DNA from: Corynebacterium timonense
Lineage (GTDB): Bacteria; Actinomycetota; Actinomycetes; Mycobacteriales; Mycobacteriaceae
Length of the DNA: 64,000 nucleotides
Direction: 5' to 3'
Assembly (NCBI RefSeq): GCF_900105305.1
Contig: NZ_LT629765.1
Location: 1-64,000 of the forward strand
How positions within the stretch are numbered: position 1 is the first letter of the stretch; the number at the start of each line of letters is the position of its first letter. The notes beneath the pieces were generated by a model, which had not been told where the DNA came from, ran no database searches, and saw nothing but the letters and a program-made list of their open reading frames with translations. This document shows, in pieces, positions 1-12,359 of the stretch. The position numbers and the translations under genes were made by a program.

Positions 1-50
1 TACCACCAGAAACGACTCACCGCACCGGATAAACATGCCGAGCTCAAACA

Positions 51-1493
51 GGTTGCGTCCGCTAGCGTGGTGTACCTGTGACTGTCGGTGAGGGACCTCA
101 TGAACGTGTGAGGCGGCCACCGCAGTACCTTTCGAATCAATTCCAACATCTCCTCGAAAGGAACCAACGCGATGACCGCTGGACCAATCATATCGACCCG
201 ACCGCCTACCTTGATGAGCTGCTCGCCCAAGCATCCCCGGATCTGATGCGTCAGATGCTGCAGGACTTCATCAACCAGATCCTCTCCACCCAAGCAGACA
301 GCATCTGCGGGGCCGACTACGCCACAGTCAGCGACACCCGCACCAACCACCGAAACGGCTACCGCCACCGCGACCTGGACACACGCGTGGGCACCATCGA
401 CGTGAGAATCCCGAAACTTCGCCACGGATCATTCTTCCCCGACTGGTTGTTGGAGCGCGCTCACGAGCAGAACGCGCCCTGGCCACCGTCGTAGCACCTG
501 CTACCTCAAGGGGGTCTCCACCCGCCGCATGAACGACCTTGTCGCCACCCTCGGGATCACCAACCTGTCGAAGTCACAGGTGTCTACCATGGCCAAAGAA
601 CTCGACGTGATGGTCGAAGACTTCCGCACCCGCCCGTTGGACACCGGCCCTACCTCTATGTTTCCTGCGACGCGCTGACGATGAAGGTGCGTGAAGGCGG
701 GCGCGTCGTCAAAACCAGCGTGCTGCTGGCCACCGGGGTTAACGCCGACGGGTACCGGGAGTTGCTTGGTATGCAGGTCGCCACCGCCGAATCGGCCGCG
801 TCGTGGACCGGGTTCTTCCGCGACCTGAAAGCCCGGGCCTGGATCAGGTGTACCTGGTCACCAGCGACGCCCACCTAGGATCCAAGCCGCTGTGGGTGAC
901 TGCCTACCAACGCATCCTGGCAGCGGTGCCGCACCCATTTCGCGAAGAATCTGTCATCGATGGTGCCGAAAACCCAGTGGCCGACATTGTCGGCGATGTT
1001 TCACACGATCTTCCAACAACCCGACGCCCAGGCCGTGTGGGACCAGGCCCGAGACGTCATTGAGTTTTGCCAGCAGAAGTTCCCCCATGTGGCGGATTAC
1101 CTGGAGGAATCCTTGGACGACCTGCTGGCGTTTACGAACGCGCCGAAGCGGTGTGGACGAAGGTGTGGTCAAACAACCCACTGAAAGGCTCAACCGGGAG
1201 ATCAGACGTCGCACCGACGTCGTGGGGATCTTCCCCAACCGCGACGCCGTCGTGCGTCTGGTCGGGGCGGTACTCGCCGAGCAACACGATGATTGGATCC
1301 AGCAGAAACGCTACATGTCGCTAACCAGCCTGGAACAGACCAAGACGATGATGACAGCCACCGTCATTGATGCCGGCGAATCCACTCAGGAGTTGCATGA
1401 GCCCACGCCAGCACCGAGCTCGTGACGGCCCTGACACCGTCATCCTGCTTGTTCATATCGGAAGGCAGATACACCACCACCGTGGACTTGACC
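51..1493 (+). mobile_element. IS256-family insertion sequence nested in IS3-type orfB
   Basis: The element is about 1443 bp. Its ends are imperfect inverted repeats: 51-78 against the reverse complement of 1466-1493 agree at 19 of 28 positions, with the inner stretch around GTGGTGTA well conserved. It is flanked by the 8-bp direct repeat CTCAAACA, the duplication length usual for IS256-type elements. The boundary is certain because the uninterrupted sequence exists at 11575-11590. The single coding region inside is decayed, so the element is probably not autonomous. Confidence 0.85.
78..1425 (+). pseudogene. IS256/Mutator-family transposase, multiply frameshifted
   Basis: Conceptual pieces in different frames together resemble an IS256-family transposase of about 400 residues. 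The N-terminal part (78-448) reads into motifs such as NHRNGYRHRDLDTRVGTIDV. Middle pieces follow around 540-660, 681-840 and 803-880. A piece at 960-1150 contains [20 protein letters not shown], and a C-terminal piece at about 1150-1425 contains [20 protein letters not shown]. The first frame stops at 492-494, and at least four frame changes would be needed to restore one protein. It is therefore a dead transposase unless the breaks are sequencing errors. The inverted ends and target duplication of the element around it support the family call. Confidence 0.8.
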
Positions 1494-2225
1494 CTCAAAC
1501 AGGCGATCCGGGACAGTTTTAAGCGCAACAAACACCGCTACGGCTACCGGCGGGTACTGCTCGACCTTCGTAACCAAGGTTGGATAGTCAACCACAAACT
1601 TGTCTTAAAGCTCATGCGTGAGATGGGCTTGAAAGCCAAGATCCGCCAGCGCAGGCCCTACATCTCCTACACAGGCACAACCAGTCACATCGCCGAGAAC
1701 ACACTCGAGCGCAACTTCACCCCGGATAAACCCAACTCTGTTTTCGTCAGCGACGTCACCGAGTTCAAGGTCGCCGGCCGCAAGGTGTATCTCTCACCGG
1801 TGATGGACCTGTTCGACCGCGCAATCGTCGCCCACACAGTGGCCACATCGCCAACCACAGCCTTGACCTCGGCCTCGTTGGCGCAGGCGATCGAAGCGTG
1901 TGCTCCAAAGCCGGGCTGGATGATCCACACCGATCAAGGATTCCAATACCAGCACTCATCCTGGCGCACCCTGATTAGCCAGCACCATGGAGTCCAGTCA
2001 ATGTCACGCAAAGGCAATTGCTACGACAACGCAGTCATGGAGAACTTCTTCGGCCACCTGAAAACCGAAATGTTCCACGGAGAAGTCTTCGACACCATCG
2101 AGCAATTCACCGCCGCGGTCGACGAGTACATCCAGTGGTACAACACGCAACGACTCCAACAACGACTCAAGGGCCTGACCCCGATGCAATACCGGAATCA
2201 GACCCTTGAAACCCTAACCGCCTAG
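1494..2225 (+). pseudogene. IS3-family transposase OrfB, interrupted (3' part)
   Basis: From about 1494 the reading frame gives the same protein as the intact OrfB at 11486-12307, starting at the segment LKQAIRDSF. It includes the rve integrase core with the DDE residues: D in FVSDVTEF, D in IHTDQGFQY, and E in the NAVMENFFGHLKTE segment. The N-terminal helix-turn-helix part is cut away by the IS256-type insertion. Only its last codons survive at positions 1-50. An open reading frame can be drawn from 1422, but its first roughly 24 codons come from the inserted element's right end, so a functional fused product is unlikely. Confidence 0.8.
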
Positions 2226-2275
2226 AATTAAACCAGTCCAACTTTCGGGGGCCAGTTCAAACCCGCCCCACCGAA

Positions 2276-2316
2276 ACTGTGGATAACAGCACTACGTGAA
2301 CAGCGTTATCCACAGT
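2276..2316. promoter_or_regulatory. Inverted pair of perfect DnaA-box sequences
   Basis: Two 12-bp arms form a perfect inverted repeat (2276-2287 and 2305-2316) around a 17-bp spacer. Each arm contains TTATCCACA, the consensus DnaA box, in opposite orientation (2278-2286 on minus, 2306-2314 on plus). The pair lies 17 bp beyond the IS3 right end and about 47 bp upstream of the next gene. It could bind DnaA, act as an operator for the downstream gene, or be coincidental secondary structure. Only the sequence match is certain. Confidence 0.45.
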
Positions 2317-2362
2317 GCAGTGAGCATTTCGCGCGCGCACCCCACGGGGGCTGCTAGACAGA

Positions 2363-6555
<4,193 letters not shown>

Positions 6556-6556
<1 letters not shown>

Positions 6557-8064
6557 CACAGGTACTCCCTCAGCCGGCGGCGGATGCCCAGCCAGATGGC
6601 CAGGATGGACAGGAAGGTCAGCACGGCCACCGCGCCGGAGACGGCGCGGGTGGCGTCGAGCGAGGCGCCGATGTACTCGCGCATGTCGGCGCGCGTCTGC
6701 TGGATCAGCTCGGAAAACACCGAGTCCAGCTGCGCGTAGGCCAGCGCGGAGGAGGTGGTGTCGGCCGTGCGGGAGGTGTCGGTGAGGATGTCGATGGCGT
6801 GGTCGAAGCGGCCCTCGTTGAGGGTGTCCACGAGGTCGCGGTGGGCGTCGCGCCACGCGTCGAGCGCGTCGCGGCCGGACTGGACGAGGTAGGGGTCGGC
6901 GTTTTCGGAGGCCGCGTCGAGGGCGCTGGAGACCGAGGCGTAGGTGGCGGAGAAGGAGGTTTCGGACTCGTCGACGCTTTGGCGGCGCAGGAGCGCGAAG
7001 ATTTCGTCGGTGCGGGTCTCTTGGGCGTCGATACGCGCGGCCGTGAGCTCCTGCCAGGGGTTCGAGGCCATCTCGAAGCCGACGGAGCCGGAGCGCCACG
7101 CGGCGTAGTTGGAGCCGCCGACCCACGCGATGGCGACGACCATGAGCGCGCTGGCCACGAGGAAGCCCTTGTTCAGGCGGCGGCGGAACACGCGCCACAG
7201 ATAATATTGCGCGAGCACGAGGAAGATGAGGGCGGCGGCAAGCCCGGACAGCGGCACCCACTGGGGCGAGGAGAGCCGGTCCATCTGGGTGGCCACCTGC
7301 TCGCGGCTGATGCGAAAGAGCGTGGAGGCGTCGTCGAGCATGCGCTCGCGCATGAGGCCCGAGGCCTGGGACATGTAGGCCACGCCGACGGGGTTGCCCA
7401 TCCGCTGGTTGGTTTTCGCGCGCTCCATGATGCCGGCGTAGAGCGGCACGTCGCGCTGTATCTGGGTGACCAAGTCGCGCACGTCGTCGCGGGTGTCGCC
7501 GGAGCTGGCGTCGACGGCGCCCTCGAGGATCTCGTTGGCGGCGACGATCGCGCGGTCGAGGGAGGCGAGGTAGAGGTGCATGTCCTGCTGGGCCACCATC
7601 CCCGGGGAGATGAACCCGGTGGTGGAGACGGTGTCCGCCTGCGACAACGAGGTGTAGAGCACGTGCGCCGAGTTGCTCATCGGCTCGGTGGCGTCGACGA
7701 CGACGTTGAGAGCCTGCTGGCGCTGCGCCATGGAGTAGCTCATGGCCCAGCCGGCGGCGACGAGGGCGAGGGTGAGCACGAGCATCATCGCGATGATGCG
7801 GCCCGGGGTGGTGGCGGCGAAGTCGAGCACGCGGCGCACCCAGCGCAGCGGGCCGGTAAACGTGTCGGCGACGAAGGAGCGGGCCCCGCGGTTTTCGGGC
7901 CGCTCCTCGAAGCTGTCGAGCCACTCGTCCCCGCCCGCCGCAGAACCCGCCTCCGAAGCAAAACCCGCGGAGCCCGGAGCAGAACCCGAGGCGGAGTCCG
8001 GGGCGGGGCGCGCCGCGGATGTCGCGGTGCCGCGGCCGCGTTGGGTGGTCCTCGCCTCGCGCAT
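6556..8064 (-). CDS. glnX: Membrane sensor protein GlnX
   Basis: The product has 502 residues from the ATG at 8064; a TTG three codons upstream is possible. A Gly/Ser/Ala-rich cytoplasmic N-terminus of about 85 residues is followed by a first membrane helix (IIAMMLVLTLALVAAGW), a helical periplasmic region, and two close helices around residues 270-320 (LAAALIFLVLAQYYLW, then VASALMVVAIAWVGG). A second helical periplasmic region and a last helix near the C-terminus (AVAVLTFLSILAIWLG) follow. This four-helix layout matches GlnX, which links GlnH to PknG. The gene is first in the operon and divergent from the NUDIX gene 59 bp away. A TATTCT element 9 nt before the ATG suggests a short leader. 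Confidence 0.88.
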
Positions 8065-8123
8065 AACAGCCAAGAATATCGTGGGTTCCCGGCCGCCGGA
8101 GGGTTTTGCCTATTGTGGGGGAT

Positions 8124-8591
8124 ATGGAAGGAGACGGAAACGGCTGGGTCGACGGACCGAACGGGCTGAGGCTGTGGGGGCGCTTCGGCGCCGCGGGGCT
8201 GTTTTTGCAGGCAGGCGACTCTGTCTTGCTGCAGCACCGGGCTCCGTGGACGGCGCAGGGCAATACGTGGGGTCTGCCGGGCGGCGCGCGCGATTCACAC
8301 GAGACGGTTGCGGAGGCCGCGCTGCGCGAGGCGGTGGAGGAGTGCGACATTGACACCAGCCTGGTGCGGGTGCGCGACGCGCTCGTGACGGCGGGGCCGT
8401 TCGAGTCGGGGTGGACCTACACGACGGTCCTCGCCGCGACGACGACGGGGCAGCCGATCGAGGTCACTCCGAACGCCGAGAGCGAGGATTTGCGGTGGGT
8501 GCCCATTGATGATGTGCGTTCGTTGCCCCTGCACCCGGGATTCGAAGCCTCTCTGGGCAGGTTGCTCGTGCATACTAAGACGCATGATTGA
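8124..8591 (+). CDS. NUDIX hydrolase
   Basis: The product has 155 residues from ATG 8124. The NUDIX box is clear: GGARDSHETVAEAALREAVEEC, i.e. GX5EX7REUXEEX with the metal-binding REXXEE glutamates. The preceding GNTWGLPGG is typical of MutT-like enzymes. The substrate is not predictable. A TATTGT element ends 6 nt before the ATG, which suggests a leaderless transcript. The 3' end overlaps the next gene by 8 bp, so it is probably co-transcribed with the ABC transporter genes. It is not MutT1-like because no histidine phosphatase domain is attached. Confidence 0.85.
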   Translation: MEGDGNGWVDGPNGLRLWGRFGAAGLFLQAGDSVLLQHRAPWTAQGNTWGLPGGARDSHETVAEAALREAVEECDIDTSLVRVRDALVTAGPFESGWTYTTVLAATTTGQPIEVTPNAESEDLRWVPIDDVRSLPLHPGFEASLGRLLVHTKTHD

Positions 8592-9513
8592 AGTGCGCGA
8601 CCTGACAAAAGTCTACGGTGAGGTCCGGGCAGTTGACGGCCTCACCTTTACCGTTAACCCCGGAGTGGTCACCGGATTTTTGGGCCCCAACGGCTCCGGC
8701 AAATCCACCACGATGCGCATGATGCTCGGCCTGGACAGGCCAACCTCGGGCACTGCGCTTATCGACGGCTCCCCCTACCGCGACCTCTCACAGCCCGCGC
8801 GCCGGGTCGGCGCCCTCCTCGACGCGAAGGGCGTGCACCCGAACCGCACGGCGCGCAACACGCTGCTGTGGCAGGCGCGCGCGGCGGGGCTGCCCGCCTC
8901 CCGCGTCGACGAGGTCCTCGAGCTGGTGGGCCTGAGCGATGTCGCGGGCAAGAAGGTCGGTGGGTTCTCCTTGGGCATGGGCCAGCGCCTGGGCATCGCC
9001 TCGGCGATGCTGGGCGATCCGGAGGTGCTCATCCTCGACGAGCCGATCAACGGCCTCGACCCCGAGGGCATCCGGTGGGTGCGCTCGCTGCTGCGCAGGC
9101 TGGCCGAGGAAGGCCGCACGATCCTCGTGTCCTCCCACCTGCTGGCGGAGATGGCGCAGACCGCCGATCGCCTCGTGGTCATCGGACGCGGCAAGCTCGT
9201 GGCCGATACGAGCGTCGACGAGTTCATCGCGTCGAACTCGGCGGTCGCCGCTGTCGTGCGCCCTACCTCCACGGACGCGCTCGAGGCGGCGCTGTCCGCC
9301 GAGGGCATCGCCTTTACCCGCGGCGCGGACCACGCGGGGCGCCCCAAGGTCACCATCGAGGGCCGCACGAGCGACGAGATCGGCGCCGTGGCCTACCGCC
9401 ACGGTGTCCAGCTTGCCGAGCTCAGCGAGCGCCGCGGCTCCCTCGAGGACGCCTACCTGCACTCCACCGAAGGCCACGCCCAGTACTCTGCCCTGGAGGA
9501 CAACAATGCTTAA
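8584..9513 (+). CDS. ABC transporter ATP-binding protein (DrrA/CcmA type)
   Basis: The product has 309 residues starting MIEVRDLTKVYGEV. Visible motifs are Walker A GPNGSGKST, the signature FSLGMGQRLGIA, Walker B VLILDEPINGLDP and the H-loop in VSSHLLAEM. A C-terminal extension of about 90 residues after the ATPase core is common in export-type ATPases of this kind. It overlaps the NUDIX gene (8 bp) and the permease gene (8 bp), which indicates one operon. The permease pairing implies a multidrug or bacteriocin-type exporter; the substrate is unknown. Confidence 0.92.
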   Translation: MIEVRDLTKVYGEVRAVDGLTFTVNPGVVTGFLGPNGSGKSTTMRMMLGLDRPTSGTALIDGSPYRDLSQPARRVGALLDAKGVHPNRTARNTLLWQARAAGLPASRVDEVLELVGLSDVAGKKVGGFSLGMGQRLGIASAMLGDPEVLILDEPINGLDPEGIRWVRSLLRRLAEEGRTILVSSHLLAEMAQTADRLVVIGRGKLVADTSVDEFIASNSAVAAVVRPTSTDALEAALSAEGIAFTRGADHAGRPKVTIEGRTSDEIGAVAYRHGVQLAELSERRGSLEDAYLHSTEGHAQYSALEDNNA

Positions 9514-10237
9514 CCTTTTCGCCTCCGAATGGACCAAGCTGCGCACCACCGCCTCTCTGTGGTGGACAAGCGGGCTGATCATCGCCGTTCCCGCCGCGAT
9601 CACCGCCATGATGGCCTCCGCCGACTCGGAATTCGGGCTGGTCTACGTGCCGCTGAGCGTTGTCATGACGGTGACGCTCATCGCCGTGGTCATCCTCACC
9701 GTCCAGGCGGCCATGACGGTGACCACCGAGTACCGCTTCGGCGTCCCCGCCACGACGTACCGCCTCACGCCCACGCGGTGGGCCGTCGGCGCGACGAAGC
9801 TCGTGCTGTATGCGCTCATCGCGGCGCTGCTGGCGGTGGTGACACTCGTGGTGTCCTTCACTATCGGCGACGCGTTGGCGTTTAACGCCGCCGACTGGAC
9901 GAATAACCCCGCCACTACGCGCGCGCTGTGGGCGCTGCCGCTGACGGCCGCCGTGCTTGTCCTTATGGTCCAAGGCCTCGGCTGGATCGTGCGCAACACC
10001 GCCGGCGCCGTCACGCTCGCCTTCGGTCTGCAGTTCGTCCTCGAGGCGCTCGTCAGCCTCATCCCCCGCGTCGGAGACGCGCTGTCGCCGTACATGCCCT
10101 TTGCCAACCTCTACGCCTTTGCCTTCAACGCCCCTCACGCTGACTTCACCGTGTGGCAGTCCTTCGGAGTGTTCGCCGCCTGGGCGGCGGCGCTGTGGGT
10201 GATCGGCATCGTGCTGCTGGAAAGGCGCGACGTGTAG
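9506..10237 (+). CDS. ABC transporter permease (ABC-2 type)
   Basis: The product has 243 residues from ATG 9506. It starts MLNLFASEWTKLRTT, the usual opening of ABC-2 permeases, and has about six hydrophobic segments, including SVVMTVTLIAVVILTVQAAM, ALIAALLAVVTLVV and a final AAWAAALWVIGIVLLERRDV. It overlaps the ATPase gene by 8 bp and would form the membrane half of that exporter. A strong terminator lies 24 bp after the stop. Confidence 0.88.
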   Translation: MLNLFASEWTKLRTTASLWWTSGLIIAVPAAITAMMASADSEFGLVYVPLSVVMTVTLIAVVILTVQAAMTVTTEYRFGVPATTYRLTPTRWAVGATKLVLYALIAALLAVVTLVVSFTIGDALAFNAADWTNNPATTRALWALPLTAAVLVLMVQGLGWIVRNTAGAVTLAFGLQFVLEALVSLIPRVGDALSPYMPFANLYAFAFNAPHADFTVWQSFGVFAAWAAALWVIGIVLLERRDV

Positions 10238-10260
10238 GGCGCCCTCCCGCCACCCTGTGT

Positions 10261-10297
10261 AGGCCACGCTAGCGAAACCGCTGGCGTGGCCTTTTTC
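10261..10297 (+). terminator. Rho-independent terminator of the ABC transporter operon
   Basis: The stem AGGCCACGC (10261-10269) pairs perfectly with GCGTGGCCT (10284-10292). It is extended inward by a further five pairs (one G-U) and followed by a T-run. Confidence 0.9.
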
Positions 10298-10900
10298 TGT
10301 GGCGCGGCGGCGTCGTCGGGGCTGCGTCGGCCCGTGGGTCCGATGTGAGGCCCCCGAGCGTCCGGTTCGGGGTGGGTGTCTCCCGCCTCCACGTTGCTAT
10401 GCCATCGGCCTGTACGGGTTCGGTATAACGCCGTTGGAGGGCCCGCCAGAGCAGTTATTTTCGCAGAGATCGAGGAAAATATCACGTGAACCTAATGTTA
10501 CGCATGCGTAGGTATTGATACCTGGGACGCGTGTATAAGAAATGACTTAAAAATAGTTATTTATCGACGGCGAACACGCAGGTGAAAGAACCGCTGCTAC
10601 AGATTGCGTGGACCGCGCCGGGTCTTTAGTGCGTACAAAACGGGCCGATCGGTCACGGACGCGACGGGGTGAACGTGTCCCGCGGGGCGGGGAATCGGTA
10701 AATGCCCAGGTTAACTAATAGTTAAGTGCTTCCATTTGGATACGAAAAGACTTGCAGCAACATTGGAGCGCTCGTAACGTACTGGCCAACGGAGCTGATA
10801 AAGAGATTGAGAACTACCAAAGAGCCAATCTCGGATCGTCGTAGTTCCGGTTAAGTTTTGGTCAAGACGACCTGTCTGGGCCAGATGCCCCCTTCTACTC
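10298..10900. other. Non-coding region, original upstream region of the S-layer gene
   Basis: No coding region is supported here. From about 10490 it is AT-richer than its surroundings. It contains a perfect odd palindrome TTAACTAATAGTTAA (10711-10725) and a GGTATTGATACC inverted repeat near 10512-10523. It ends in CTC at 10898-10900, which is duplicated on the other side of the IS3 element. Before the IS insertion this region joined directly to the S-layer ribosome-binding site, so it probably holds that gene's promoter and operators. Confidence 0.6.
10711..10725. promoter_or_regulatory. 15-bp palindrome, possible operator upstream of S-layer gene
   Basis: TTAACTAATAGTTAA is a perfect palindrome around a central A. 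It would have lain about 205 bp upstream of the S-layer start before the IS insertion. No regulator can be named from sequence. Confidence 0.35.
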
Positions 10901-10964
10901 TGAACTGCTCCCCATTAGTTGGACTGAGAAATCAGTTGCTAACAACTAGTGGGGAGCATGTTCT

Positions 10965-11447
10965 TTGAGAGCACGTAGTTCGCTGAGTGAAGTTCAGCGT
11001 GAGCAGTTAGTCGACCTTTTTGAGCAGGGAATGGGTTCCCACGCCGCTTCTCGTGTTGTCGGTGTCTCGAGGGATGCAGCGCGCTGCCTCTATCGCCGTT
11101 TCCAACTGCGTGGCAGGCTATGTCTCGTGGAGAAACCGAACAAGCAGCGCTACTCCTTCGAGACGAAGAAGGAGGTTGTGGAACGTCATCTGGCCGGTGA
11201 GTCGAAGATGGATCTTGCCCGAGAGTTCAATCTTTCATCCGATCAACTCGTCAAGGACTGGGTGATTAAGTGGCGCAAAGGCGGCGACGAGGCTCTGCGC
11301 CCGAAGCCGAAGGGCAGGCCGAAAGGTTCAGGCAAACCGAAGGTGCTTTCTGAGGAAGAAAAGCTTCGCTGCCAGGTTGAACGGCTGGAAGCGGAAATCG
11401 CCTACTTAAAAAAATTGCGGGACTTGAGGAACCAGGGACACGCCTAA
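10965..11447 (+). CDS. IS3-family transposase OrfA
   Basis: The product has 160 residues from a TTG at 10965 preceded by GGGGAG at 8-nt spacing. It holds two helix-turn-helix-like segments (LSEVQREQLVDLFEQGMGS, and YSFETKKEVVERHLAGES) and a C-terminal leucine-zipper-like stretch (LSEEEKLRCQVERLEAEIA), the usual build of OrfA in this family. It ends YLKKLRDLRNQGHA after the A7 slippery site. OrfB lies in the -1 frame, so the active transposase is expected as an OrfAB fusion by ribosomal frameshifting. Confidence 0.9.
   Translation: MRARSSLSEVQREQLVDLFEQGMGSHAASRVVGVSRDAARCLYRRFQLRGRLCLVEKPNKQRYSFETKKEVVERHLAGESKMDLAREFNLSSDQLVKDWVIKWRKGGDEALRPKPKGRPKGSGKPKVLSEEEKLRCQVERLEAEIAYLKKLRDLRNQGHA
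11408..11414 (+). other. Programmed -1 frameshift site (A7) of the IS3 element
   Basis: A run of seven A bases near the end of orfA. Slipping back one base leads into an open frame reading KKIAGLEEPGTRLKAQ and continues without a stop into OrfB. This is the usual arrangement for making OrfAB in IS3-type elements. Confidence 0.75.
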
Positions 11448-11485
11448 AAGCCCAGGCGATCGTCATCCTCAAGTCACACCACCGC

Positions 11486-12307
11486 TTGGAGTACCTCCTG
11501 GATGCGGCCGGCATGGCACGCTCGACATTCTTCTACCACCAGAAACGACTCACCGCACCGGATAAACATGCCGAGCTCAAACAGGCGATCCGGGACAGTT
11601 TCGAGCGCAACAAACACCGCTACGGCTACCGGCGGGTACTGCTCGACCTTCGTAACCAGGGCTGGATAGTTAACCACAAACTTGTCTTAAAGCTCATGCG
11701 TGAGATGGGCTTGAAGGCCAAGATCCGCCAGCGCAGGCCCTACATCTCCTACACAGGCACAACCAGTCACATCGCCGAGAACACACTCGAGCGCAACTTC
11801 ACCCCGGATAAGCCCAACTCTGTTTTCGTCAGCGACGTCACCGAGTTCAAGGTCGCCGGCCGCAAGGTGTATCTCTCACCGGTGATGGACCTGTTCGACC
11901 GCGCAATCGTCGCCCACACAGTGGCCACATCGCCAACCACAGCGTTGACCTCGGCCTCGTTGGCGCAGGCGATCGAAGCGTGTGCTCCAGAGCCGGGCTG
12001 GATGATCCACACCGATCAAGGATTCCAGTACCAGCACTCATCCTGGCGCACCCTGATTAGCCAGCACCATGGAGTCCAGTCAATGTCACGCAAAGGCAAT
12101 TGCTACGACAACGCAGTCATGGAGAACTTCTTCGGCCACCTGAAAACCGAAATGTTCCACGGAGAAGTCTTCGACACCATTGAGCAATTCACCGCCGCGC
12201 TCGACGAGTACATCCAGTGGTACAACACGCAACGACTCCAACAACGACTCAAGGGCCTGACCCCGATGCAATACCGGAATCAGACCCTGGAAACCCTAAC
12301 CGCCTAG
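11486..12307 (+). CDS. IS3-family transposase OrfB
   Basis: The product has 273 residues from 11486. The frame is open back to the A7 slippery site, so the natural product may be the OrfAB fusion. An HTH_21-type segment (IRDSFERNKHRYGYRRV) precedes the rve integrase core with DDE residues in FVSDVTEF, IHTDQGFQY and NAVMENFFGHLKTE. The end TPMQYRNQTLETLTA is typical. It is almost identical to the interrupted copy at 1494-2225. All key residues are present, so the element looks active or recently active. Confidence 0.9.
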   Translation: MEYLLDAAGMARSTFFYHQKRLTAPDKHAELKQAIRDSFERNKHRYGYRRVLLDLRNQGWIVNHKLVLKLMREMGLKAKIRQRRPYISYTGTTSHIAENTLERNFTPDKPNSVFVSDVTEFKVAGRKVYLSPVMDLFDRAIVAHTVATSPTTALTSASLAQAIEACAPEPGWMIHTDQGFQYQHSSWRTLISQHHGVQSMSRKGNCYDNAVMENFFGHLKTEMFHGEVFDTIEQFTAALDEYIQWYNTQRLQQRLKGLTPMQYRNQTLETLTA

Positions 12308-12359
12308 AATTAAACCAGTCCAACTTTCGGGGGCTAGTTCACTCTCCAGGAGTGTTCAC

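Larger units (their letters stand above)
1..2259 (+). mobile_element. IS3-family element, copy 1 (left part outside window, split by IS256-type insertion)
   Basis: Positions 1-50 and 1494-2259 match the orfB part and right end of the intact IS3-type element at 10901-12341 with only a few base differences. The element begins before the window. Its right terminus, by comparison with the other copy, is at 2259 and ends in CA. Between the two halves lies a complete IS256-type element (51-1493). The 8 bases CTCAAACA occur on both sides of that insert (43-50 and 1494-1501) and only once in the undisturbed copy, so they are its target duplication. This copy cannot make an intact OrfB. Confidence 0.85.
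10901..12341 (+). mobile_element. IS3-family insertion sequence, copy 2 (complete)
   Basis: The element is about 1441 bp, begins TG and ends CA. The left end (10901-) and the reverse complement of the right end share TGAACT, a run of Cs and AGTTGGACTG in register. A 3-bp direct repeat CTC flanks it (10898-10900 and 12342-12344). It carries orfA and orfB with an A7 slippery run between them. The right end lies 18 bp before the ATG of the S-layer gene, in the same orientation. Confidence 0.9.

Noticed and set aside
1422..1493. Functional OrfB start inside the IS256 right end
   Set aside because: The codons derive from IS256 terminal DNA and the helix-turn-helix part of OrfB is missing.
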